Below are positions 50,008 through 58,256 of a DNA stretch of 59,420 bases, in pieces (the stretch's first letter is position 1; the number at the start of each line of letters is the position of its first letter). Source of the stretch: Pelargonium tetragonum (Eukaryota; Streptophyta; Magnoliopsida; Geraniales; Geraniaceae); assembly GCA_036897445.1 (NCBI GenBank), contig JAYMTL010000123.1:1-59420 (forward strand), in the 5' to 3' direction. A program made the position numbers and the translations under genes. Under the pieces are notes generated by a model. That model searched no databases, was not told the DNA's origin, and saw only the letters and a program-made list of their open reading frames with translations.

Positions 50008-50661
50008 AGTACAAACTCTTCTTACTTATTGCATCCTTTCAATTAGTAATTGGAAGCTAAACCAGTAATCCGATAAAGGAGTAATTCAATATCCTTTGTT
50101 CTTTGAGAATTTCTAAACAAGATTGTATCCAGTATATTAGGGCCTAGCCTTCCTTATAAGTATTCCCTTAAGGATTAGTATAGTACAATTCATTCTATTT
50201 TATGGGGTTTACGAGCTTGTATTTCTAATTTTAGACCTATTTAGTAAATCCGTTATTACTATAGATATAGAAAAAAGTGGATTAGTTTTGATTCTAAATA
50301 CCCGGCTTTCCGTAATAGGTATTACAATTTCTTTTTAGCTTTCGTACATTAACTTTATTTAATCGTTATAGTATGCTAGCAGACCCTTGACCCGAGGAGC
50401 TTCTGTTGATATCTGGTTTCGTCTTGAAACTGTTGAGATGCTTGTCAGCGGGAAGTGTCCGGCCATACCTTAGTACCTAAAACCTATTTCATTTGTTAGA
50501 AAGCTTAGGCTTATATTATATCCGAAAGACCCCTCGTTTGAGTAAATACCAGATAAAAAAAGAGAGCCAGGAAACTCTTCTATCTTGCCTCTCTCATCTG
50601 TCCATTAAGCTCAAAAGAAACCCTTATCTATTCTCTAGTAAAATCCTTGTACCTTCCTGCT
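50008..50661. other. Non-coding, nothing firm
   Basis: A slightly GC-richer phrase near 50385-50470 (CAGACCCTTGACCCGAGG and GTCAGCGGGAAGTGTCCGG) stands out but matches no RNA I know. The frame at 50493-50702 overlaps the tRNA-like element and is taken as chance. Confidence 0.45.
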
Positions 50662-50737
50662 TTAATATACAGGATTTGAACCTACAACGAAGCATCCTAT
50701 GAGTACCCTGCTACAACCCGCTCAGGAAGTAAGAAAT
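50662..50737 (-). tRNA. tRNA-like element with CAU anticodon (Met/Ile-like)
   Basis: On the minus strand a D-arm CCTG/CAGG (four perfect pairs) encloses AGCGGGTTGTAG. Next comes a loop CTCATAGGA with CAU after a U, as in initiator, elongator Met or Ile(CAU) tRNAs; its stem GGGTA/TGCTT pairs fully but with three wobble pairs, and the loop is two bases too long. The T-arm GTAGG/CCTGT pairs at all five positions (two wobbles) around TTCAAAT. The acceptor (TTCTTAC or a shifted strand against ATATTAA) pairs at only four or five of seven. This is the most complete cloverleaf in the window after 54918, yet still substandard. Confidence 0.4.
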
Positions 50738-52148
50738 TCTTATTTCAGGTTCCTTATGAATACTAGAGTAATCTACAAAAGAGGTACCCACAAGGGAATA
50801 ACCCATTCGTTCTAATAAACTTTCAGCTACAAGTATTCGTCTGAATCTCCTTTTCAATTTAATACACAATTTCAAAAGTATAGAATCCTTAAAGGAACCC
50901 TTATTAGAACGCGCATAACCAGTAGGTTCAAAGCTAAAAGTTCTTTCTATAAGATATAATTAGCGGCCAAACTGGAAAACGCTTTCTAAAGTGTTAGATT
51001 CTCCGGTATTGGGCACGTATATAATATAGAGTTTTCCGCGTGTATACTCCTATCAATAAGAAATAAATAGTAAAGGAGTTCGGGCTTCAATATGCTAGGC
51101 GCTTCTCGTTATATGCAATATCTAAATTGGAACTTAGTGTACAAATTCCAAGAGCAGTAATCCCAGATTGATTTAGTTCAAGTTTTATCCATTTCAAGAG
51201 TGGGCCCTGCTTACGAAAAATTCTTCAAAAAACAAAACTTGATTTATACACATTAGGTCAGTCTATTAAACTCTTGAAAGAACAACTCAATTGTCGAATC
51301 CCAATGAACAAACAATTTATTAGATAAGAAGCACTTTGTATAAACGGTCGGATAATCAAAATCGAATTCACAGGAAATTCTATCTCTTTGTTTGTAACAT
51401 CTATGAGTATCCCTTCAGTATAAAATTATCCTTATGTTTGGCCAACGGAGCTCTATGATAGCATCGGTAGCAAAAGAGCTGAAGTGAACCCGATTTTGCT
51501 TAGGTCTAACTCTAGATATGGATAGATGGGAGTTTATTATCCTTCATCTTAGATTTTGTTTCACGCTAGTTCTTAAATAGGACTCTTATATAGTAAATTA
51601 TGCGGATTTCGTACCTTTTAAACATAAACCCTAGCTTTTTTTAACAAATATTGTATTTCGAACACAAAAAGCCCTTATAGGACTTTAGTCCGAAACTAGT
51701 TTAGTGAAAACATAAAGGGGAATCGGAAGAAGGGTCAAACTTTTCACTTTCTCTTTTTCATCTCAAAGAAAAGAAATGCACAGTTTAACATTTAGAAAGT
51801 CAATTTACTGTACATAAGGAAGCTCTTTACCACTAACTTAAACTAAACCTTCTTATCAGTTAGAATGGGCTTCATTACAAAAGACCTTGGCTAGTGAAGC
51901 CGTAGCCTCTAAGGAGTACCTAACAAAAAGACCTTGTGAGCTCTATATCTATCCTTATTACAACAGGAAAATGACTTTCAATAAAATAAAAACTAAGCAA
52001 CTCTATTCATTTCATTAGAATCAGATCTATATCTCGTTCGATTTAATTAAGACGTTCTAGAAACCTTGGAATATTCTTCTTAAACTAACAAAAGGAATTA
52101 GGGAAACGGCTTGACTTATTACACTTCATTTTAGCCAGAAACGCATTC
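50738..52148. other. Non-coding, nothing recognised
   Basis: AT-rich sequence, no frame over 60 codons, no repeat that I could match elsewhere. Confidence 0.6.
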
Positions 52149-52197
52149 ACTTCAATTACTTTAGTTTAGAGTATCTGGAATCAGAAATCCTGGAAAC
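52149..52197 (+). repeat. Long-range duplicated segment B, copy 2
   Basis: Counterpart of 6677-6722: one mismatch in the first 31 bases, a 4-base insertion (ATCA), then GAAATCCTGGAAACA exactly. Confidence 0.8.
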
Positions 52198-52352
52198 AAT
52201 CCCAAGAACCCCTTCACTTTCTTCTCGCTTTCTTACCTCGGGACCTCTTTCTGACAATACCCTTCTTCCCTACACCTTTTTTAGAATTTCGAAACAAAGG
52301 AAAAACTCTTAATGGCAGTGAATCAATTTCCTACAGTCAAAGAACCCGGGTT

Positions 52353-52500
52353 AGGGATTCAAGCAAACAATGCCAGAGTTACTATCCAGAATGTCAAATA
52401 TCCGCTGTTTGGGTATCGAGTAGGGTGAGTTTTTTCCCCATTTAGCCTCTTTAGCATCAATTTTTATTATATCATTTTCGATTTGCTTACTTTACAGAAT
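52353..52500 (+). repeat. Diverged repeat family R, copy b
   Basis: AGGGATTCAAGCAAACAATG, then GAGTTACTATCCAGAATGTC, CATTTAGCCTCTTTAGCAT, TTTTCGATTTGCTTACTTT. This is the fullest copy and aligns best with copy e (CAAACAATGC, AGTTATTATCTATAATG, ATTTAGCAT, TTTTCGATTTGCTTTC). Confidence 0.55.
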
Positions 52501-52678
52501 TACTTTCTCAATAAAAAGAGAACTAAGTACAAAATTAGATTCGATTTAATTCTAAAGACCTGCTTTCAATATAAAGCAATATAAGGACTTTTTACACTAG
52601 AATCACTAGAATAAGACAAACCCTTCTAGATCTCCTACCTTAATGCTTAATGACTCCCGTCAAAGCAAGAAGGAATAC

Positions 52679-52820
52679 AGATCAAATCAGATAATGCCAA
52701 TGTTTCTATCTATCTATAATATCGTTTTTATGCTGTTTAGGTGCCAAGTAAGGGTTTCCCCTATTCAGTTTAGAGTCAACCTTTCTTACATTTCTTTTGA
52801 ATTATTTGCTTTTCTTACTT
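52679..52820 (+). repeat. Diverged repeat family R, copy c
   Basis: AGATCAAATCAGATAATGCC, then TTTCTATCTATCTATAATATC, GCTGTTTAGGTG, TTTAGAGTCAACC, TTGAATTATTTGCTTTTCTTAC. A chance frame (52643-52849) overlaps it. Confidence 0.45.
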
Positions 52821-53691
52821 TTCCTTGTTTTCTACATCCCATGAATTAAGCGGAAAAGCTAACAAACAAAAGTCAATGGCCTGGGTTTTGACTTTACTTC
52901 TAATAAGTAATAAGAGAAATGGTTAGGCTAAAGCCCTCCCTGATAGTACAAAACTCTATTACTAAGATACTAACTGCAAGACTTATAATAAGAATAACAG
53001 CTCTCTCTATATACTATCCAGTATTGGACTCTCCTAGAAGTAAATAATAAATGAAACCCTAGAAAGAAAATTAGCTAATTGAAAACAGGCTAATAAAAGA
53101 ATCTCTTACATAACAATTTTCTCGCTTTAAATTAAAAGAAATAAAGTCTAGAGCCTTTGAAAAGCCCGGACCTTTCTCTAGTTATCGAATTGTCTCAACC
53201 GAGGAACCAAAAACCCTTATTTAGTATTTTGAGTAAAAGGCTCTTCCTTAAACCAAAAATTTTAGGAAAGAGATCCCCTTATCAGAATTGACTTCATTAA
53301 TCAATCCCCTCAATGCCCCGCTGACTTTCTCTTTCTATATTCCTTGTCTCGTTAAGCGGCTAACCAAAATAAGAAGTATCCAGAAGGATTACTGGACTTT
53401 CTAAGGATTAAGTTAAGTAAGAAAAACCCTGACTGAGGAGAAATGAGGGCCTGGTTTACCTACTAGGAAATCTCTCTCCCAATTTGGACTTTTTTACGAA
53501 AAACCTTGTGTAATGAAGCAGCTAACCTATAATATAAATGGAGAATACCTGACAAGAGGAGTAGCCAAGCCCAAACTTTTGAACCTACTTTCTCTCTCAA
53601 AAAGACTGAACCTCCTGAAAGGTTAGGAATACAAGATTCTACTTTTCATTTAATGAAAGACTTTAATAGAAGCTCCTAAAAAGGAATACGT

Positions 53692-53800
53692 ATTGATTCC
53701 TAGGGTTTCTATCTATAATGTCTAGAATGTCAATTATCTTCAGTTGAGGTACTTAGCCCTGTTTGACCTGTTTCACAGTTCTAATTTATTTGCAATACCT
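53692..53800 (+). repeat. Diverged repeat family R, copy d
   Basis: GATTCCTAGGGTTTCTATC, TATAATGTCTAGAATGTC, TTATCTTCAGTTGAGGTAC, CCTGTTTGACCTG. Shares AGAATGTC with copy b and TTATCTTCAGTT with copy a. Confidence 0.45.
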
Positions 53801-54084
53801 TCCTTTTTATTTAGAATCTTCCAGAGCTTCTAGAGTCAACCTTTTATTCTACCGCACTTAGAATTAGAAATTACCTACCTAAAAAAGGATTTCCGGTGAA
53901 TCCCTAAAGTAGAGAGAGCACCACTGCAAAGCAAATCTCTATTTAAACAAACTGTACCTTTATCGTCGAAACTTGGACTGGCTTTAGCTTAACACAGAAA
54001 CTCCTTGAGTCCCAAAAGGACCCTTCACTATACTATACTGAATGTCCAAGTATTTCCAATCAAAGCTAATAAAAACGTTTACAT

Positions 54085-54200
54085 ATCAATACAAACAATG
54101 CTAAAGTTATTATCTATAATGCAGTTTATAGTTCGAGTACCTATTAAGGTTTTTTGCCTATTTAGCATTTTATGGCATTCTTTTCGATTTGCTTTCTTTT
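54085..54200 (+). repeat. Diverged repeat family R, copy e
   Basis: ATCAATACAAACAATGCTAA, AGTTATTATCTATAATGCAG, TTCGAGTACCTATTAAGG, CCTATTTAGCATTTTATGG, CATTCTTTTCGATTTGCTTTC. The overlapping 65-codon frame (54005-54202) is a chance frame in the repeat. Confidence 0.5.
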
Positions 54201-54371
54201 AGGAAAGAGATTCACTCCTTGTTTTAGAAAAAATCCCAGCAAGATTCTAATATTCATAAGCAGAACTAGAAAAGCTCTCCATTCTCTATTAAAGACTCCT
54301 CGGAGTTTTATCCCTATCTCCTACGTATACGTAGCTTGACTTTATTTATAAGAGAGAAAAAGAAAAGAGAG

Positions 54372-54386
54372 AGGTAATGTAATTAA
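54372..54386 (+). repeat. AGGTAATGTAATTAA word, site 7
   Basis: Exact 15-base match. It marks the point where sequence style changes abruptly to the TAGCTACA-rich block that continues to about 56 kb. Confidence 0.7.
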
Positions 54387-54660
54387 AGCTTCCCTTCCTT
54401 GTATAGTATAGTCCTCCCTCAATCTATAGCATCAATATAGTAACTAATACAGCATGCTATAGTCCTCTATTAACCTGTAGTACCTATTACCTATGCTGAC
54501 TAGCTAACCAATACACTTAATACAGTAGAACCCTTATAGCTACACTAACTAATCTAACTAGTACAAAAGTAGGAGGACTAAGACAAGTAAGACAGTAGCT
54601 ACACAACAAGCTACAGTAACAAGAGTAAGAAGGAGACAGGGAAGACACTGCAAGTAAGAT
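54387..54660. other. Leader of the tandem array
   Basis: Rich in TAGTCCTC, TAGCTACA and CTAACTA words, with ATAGTCCTCC near 54408 and ATAGTCCTCT near 54460 as a small internal repeat. No open frame. Probably a decayed part of the array that follows. Confidence 0.4.
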
Positions 54661-54684
54661 AGCTTACAATAAGAGAGATCTCAT

Positions 54685-54900
54685 ATGAGGAGAGTCTTAG
54701 CTACAGGTAATGTAATTAAGAAAGCGCATAAGAAAGGTACAGGCATAGCTCTAGCAAGTACAGGTTATATGAAGAGTACAAGTACAGCTTTTAGGGTGGG
54801 TATGAAGAAGAAGAAGACTAAGAGGCATCAACGTCGGTTAGGTCTAGGTCAGAAGATGTTTCTATTGCTGATGTGTGTTCGGCTCTCTATTAATCTATAA
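54685..54900 (+). CDS. Hypothetical basic protein frame, array unit 1
   Basis: ATG-started frame of 71 codons. It begins MRRVLATGNVIKKAHKKGTG, then IALAS, a Ser/Thr stretch (STSTAF), a run KKKKTKRHQRR, and a short hydrophobic end MFLLLM. Very basic; no family recognised. The GNVIK part is the AGGTAATGTAATTAAG word. The KKGTGIAL part parallels frames at 10717 and 42147. No ribosome-binding or promoter signal is evident. It may be a relic of an expressed gene, a selfish element's small basic protein, or chance in a biased repeat; confidence in coding is low. Confidence 0.25.
   Translation: MRRVLATGNVIKKAHKKGTGIALASTGYMKSTSTAFRVGMKKKKTKRHQRRLGLGQKMFLLLMCVRLSINL
54705..54720 (+). repeat. AGGTAATGTAATTAAG word, site 8
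   Basis: Exact 16-base match to 1639-1654, inside the basic frame of array unit 1. Confidence 0.7.
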
Positions 54901-54917
54901 CATTACTACAACCTCCG

Positions 54918-54986
54918 TCACTAAGAGGTTGAGTTGGTAACAGAGAGACTATCATGCACACGCTAGGTTCGTATCCTCCTTATTGA
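54918..54986 (+). tRNA. tRNA-like element inside the array
   Basis: TCACTAA pairs with TTATTGA at six of seven positions as an acceptor stem. GTT/AAC closes a D-like loop GAGTTGGT. CTAGG and CCTCC flank TTCGTAT as a T-arm (three pairs), and the T-stem abuts the acceptor strand exactly as in tRNA. Sixty-nine bases is nearly standard. The centre (AGAGACTATCATGCACACG) has no good anticodon stem; AUC or CAU could be read depending on register. The matching place in unit 2 (about 55566-55625) keeps GGTAGGGGAAC and TTAGGTTA but folds worse, so this part is not under strong constraint across units. Confidence 0.33.
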
Positions 54987-55192
54987 TAAAGACAGAATAC
55001 AAGAGGAATATCTCCCTAATACGCTAATACAATACCTATATACAATCTCTAACAAACTACCTACACTATTATAAGGTGCGATAGCCCTAACCCCTCTACT
55101 ATCTACAAGTACTGTAAGCTTACTATACATCTAAGCAACAAAGGCATCCCAGTACATATAAGATAATAGTTACAATAAGTACAATAAACCAC

Positions 55193-55522
55193 ATGCCCTA
55201 TATCATAGCTACACTAGCTACATACACTCTAGCTACAATGGGTACCTCCCTCCAGACAAGAGGTATAGCTTCTATAGGTATGGCTACTACTCCTACAGCT
55301 GCTACGTCTACTGCCTCTGCTTCTTCTTCTCCTAAGTCCAATACAGAGAGTACAGAAACTCTAACAGCGAAGGAATCTAAGGCAAAGAATACAGAATCTA
55401 GGTCTAGCTCAAATGAAGAAGACAAAGATACAAAACCTAAGTCTACGAACAAAGCAGCAGCAAAAGAAGTAGCATCAGTTAAGCCGGCTAGCTCAAGCAG
55501 TAGAAGAAGCAGTAGTTGCTGA
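55193..55522 (+). CDS. Hypothetical Ser/Thr/Lys-rich frame, array unit 2
   Basis: The longest ATG-started frame in the window, 109 codons. It opens MPYIIATLATYTLATMGTSL (mildly hydrophobic), then LQTRGIASIGMATT with the G-I-A core, then a low-complexity region of Ser, Thr, Ala, Lys and Glu from about residue 35, ending in SSSSRRSSSC. The frame is open even upstream of the ATG, where ATA-ATA-GTT-ACA-ATA-AGT matches ATA-ATA-GCT-ACA-ATA-AGC of unit 3 in the same phase. The antisense frame (55198-55539) exists only because this one lacks CTA, TTA and TCA triplets in the right phase. No family recognised; disorder is likely if translated. Confidence 0.3.
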   Translation: MPYIIATLATYTLATMGTSLQTRGIASIGMATTPTAATSTASASSSPKSNTESTETLTAKESKAKNTESRSSSNEEDKDTKPKSTNKAAAKEVASVKPASSSSRRSSSC

Positions 55523-55744
55523 TGCGTATGCCTGTACACTCTAGATTAAACAATTACGTTACCCTCCTAAACTTGAAGGCGGTAGGGGAACTCTTATTCG
55601 TATTAGGTTACTCTCTTCCTTAACGATAAGCTCCATAACACAAGGAAGAATATCTCCTATAAGTATAAAGAAACTAAGAAGGTAAGCATGACACTAACTA
55701 ACTCCTATACCTAGTAAGTAGTAATACACTACAATACATACTAA

Positions 55745-56062
55745 TACCGGATAATAGCTACAATAAGCCCCATCCCTTGTGTCCCCTATTGGTTAGGTAC
55801 AGCTCCGACTCCTATAGCTACTCTTACTCCTTCTTCTTCTGCTACTGCTAAGTCTAAGAAGTCTAAAACAAAGAGTACAAGAACTCGAACTCAAAGAACA
55901 GGGATACAGAATCTAGCTCAAAGAAATAAAACAAAAGGAGCAGTGCTGGTGTGTATTCGCGTGCTATCTATACTACTTTTTCTGGAATTTGAGACCTATC
56001 TTATAAACAAAAGTGGTCGAGGGCTTTTACCGCTATTAGGAAGCTCAGTTTCTCGTCAGTAG
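55745..56062 (+). other. Open frame without start, array unit 3
   Basis: Open for 105 codons between a TAA and a TAG, but with no ATG, so it is easily missed. The first part (RIIATISP) matches KIIVTIST upstream of the unit 2 frame in the same phase with synonymous-looking differences. A Thr/Ser/Lys part (LTPSSSATAKSKKSKTKSTR) follows. An indel then shifts the remaining repeat into another phase relative to unit 2, and the end becomes hydrophobic (AVLVCIRVLSILLFL). It looks like a decayed copy. Confidence 0.3.
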
Positions 56063-57908
56063 CTTAGAAAGAATAAGTTAAAGTCTGATCTTAGGCGTGA
56101 AAAAGAGGGCTCACTACTCTCCCATCCTTGTAGAGTTAGGAAGGAGTCTTACAATAGGGAGAATATAGAATTCCTTAAATGTACGAAGTGTAGCTTGGTT
56201 ATAGGAAACTTTCTAGCCTTGTTCTAGTTCTAGCTTCCAAGTCTTAATCTTCTTTGAGTTCCTCGACAGGACAGAGAACAGTCAAACCTAGGGAGTGTTC
56301 CTGGTTGAATGGGTTATTTAGCTGTCAAATGGGAATATAAGGCAAGCTAGCTTGTGGATTACAATTCTAGGCTAGATATAGGAGTTTCATTTCCAGATTA
56401 GAGGGAAATCCAGAATCACTTAGAAGTCTTTAAATCCCAGAATTTAGGACGTGAAAGACTATTTTACTTAATATTAAAAGGTTATCCCTAGTTATGAAAT
56501 TAAGGACCTTTATATCTCTCAAGCCCCTTACTGAAATAGCACAAATTAGCTATCCGACCCTGCTAAGACTCTAGGAATTCTTTATTAAATGAAAACGCGG
56601 GGTGAATGCACCCGGATAAAAAGGTTCAAATCCAGCTGAAGTTTTAGATCCTTAATTTTGACTCTTCTTGATCATAAAGTCTCGCCCTTCTATTACATTG
56701 TAAGATAACGCTTTGCTCTTTGAGAAGTAGCACAAATGAAAATCCCGAGGCAAGTAAGAACATAGCCAATTCTTAGCTGTATTAAGAAGAGTGTTCGCAT
56801 ACTATTAAACTCTATATCCCATTGCTAACTAATAATCTGAAGATTTAGGAAGGAAGAAAGCATATCTTTATAAAGGGTAGCTCTATTATAGCTATACTAC
56901 GGAGCTTAAACTCATCTATTTTCTTAGTAGCTAGGGAATAACATAAAGGGCCGGAATTCCCGTCTCAGCTAAAAATTGAATTACTTAGTCAACTCTCTTT
57001 ATTAGTCCTCGTCACGGAACCACTTTTGAAACAGTTAATAACTACTTCTATTTTTTAAGTAACATATTGTTAGGTATAGTATAGAAGTGGTTATCCCCAT
57101 TCTAACTAAAGCCTGGGTACATTACATTCTTGGATAAATTAGCTGGACTTCAAGTGGTTTTTTTAGTTATAAACGTGGACTTTTATTAAACGAAAGGGGC
57201 CTTTCAGAATAAGTTTTGGGTTATACTTTCTCTTTCTAATAGAATCTTGAATGCAACATTTTATCGAAGTTGCTTTACACTATAAAAATGACTAGGACCT
57301 AAGCTGGCAGCTTCATTTGATTTTTAGAATTAGGAGCGCCTGTACAAGACTTAGGGCAAAGCAACCCGGAGTAATTTAATTACGCAAAAAACTCTAAATA
57401 GAAGCTTCAAAATCAAACTTTTCCTTTGTTGTAAAGTTACTCATGCTAAGGATTGACTTATAAAAAATCTTAGTGGAAAAAGTCTCTCAGATATTCCACT
57501 TCCACATGGGTTTTATGCAAGAAAGAGAAGTTTAGAGGCGCACTCACCATTACACACTATGTTAACAAACCCTGAAAGTTTATAGGTAATTCCTATTATT
57601 CCTCAGGATTTTCTTAAAATTTTCATTTAGTAATAAGGAAAGCTAAAGATGCTAAGGGAGAAAAGGAACACTCTCCGGGGTTCCATCCTCATTATCGATA
57701 AACGCATAGGGCTGAGGGAATCTACCTTAAACCATTTCCTATATACAAACAAAAAAACTAGAATTAGAATATAGTAAGCTACAAGAAGAAGACAGTTCTA
57801 GAAACTAGAACTCCTGCTAAGCAAAAGTCAAAGCTACAAAATCAAAGAAGTATATATATATCATGTTACTATGATTTCAAGTCTTATGTAAGAGGCGCTC
57901 CTAAGTAA
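56063..57908. other. Non-coding, nothing firm
   Basis: A hairpin GGGTG/CACCC (56600-56613) is followed by GGTTCAAATCC, which recalls a T-loop, but no stem or acceptor forms around it. A block near 57760-57850 has AAGCTACAAGAAGAAG words like the array. Otherwise featureless. Confidence 0.45.
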
Positions 57909-58256
57909 GGTACAGGTTTTACCATGAGAGGTATTATAGCTACAATGAAGGGTATACAGAAAAGAGCATGAGGTATGCATAAAAGTAAAACAAGTAAGTC
58001 AAAAAGAAGTTTGATGGGCTTTGAACTCTTGTACTTTCTGGTAGAAGAATATTGAGGAATAGTAGGGCGTTGCCGGTTACCTTGTTTCAAAGGGTTCCCT
58101 TTTTCGGATAAAAGGAAAGGCATATGTCGAACTAAACGTGTTTGCTTTTGCTTCTTAGTCGGTCCACGAGTAACTAAAGGTCCAAGAAATTTCTCTAGAA
58201 TCCCGGTAAAAAAGTCTCAAAGGTCTTCCTATTTTCTAGCCCCACAAATTCAATAA
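57909..58256 (+). other. Array-like frame interrupted by TGA
   Basis: Directly after a TAA the frame reads GTGFTMRGIIATMKGIQKRA, then a TGA, then GMHKSKTSKSKRSLMGFELL, a second TGA, and on to TAA at 58254-58256. The first part (RGIIAT, K-G-I) and the Lys/Ser run match the flavour of array units 1 and 2 (YIIAT, TRGIAS). It would be 115 codons if TGA were sense. The minus frame 57884-58123 is its hydrophobic antisense. Either a decayed outlying copy or, less likely, a gene in a code where UGA is read. Confidence 0.25.

Larger units (their letters stand above)
54661..56062 (+). repeat. Diverged tandem array of three units
   Basis: Three units start at about 54658, 55161 and 55749 with GATAGCTTACAATAAG, GATAATAGTTACAATAAG and GATAATAGCTACAATAAG. 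Each runs through a basic or Ser/Thr/Lys-rich frame to a shared 3' box: TTGCTGATGTGTGTTCGG (about 54865), TTGCTGATGCGTATG (about 55516) and GTGCTGGTGTGTATTCGC (about 55944). Units 1 and 2 also share a tail of the type CTCCTTATTGATAAAG and AAGAGGAATATCTCC (about 54976-55013), echoed by TTCCTTAACGATAAG and AAGGAAGAATATCTCC (about 55615-55656). Divergence is high and indels are common, so the duplication is old. Style and boundaries set it apart from the flanks. Confidence 0.6.

Noticed and set aside
55198-55539. 113-codon minus frame, longest in the window
   Set aside because: Antisense shadow of the Ser/Thr/Lys-rich frame of array unit 2; its Leu runs mirror the AGC and TCA repeats.
56591-56635. 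GGGTG/CACCC hairpin followed by GGTTCAAATCC
   Set aside because: The hairpin loop lacks a U before any anticodon, the T-stem does not form, and there is no acceptor.
57884-58123. 79-codon minus frame with a hydrophobic segment
   Set aside because: Antisense of the basic array-like frame at 57909-58256.
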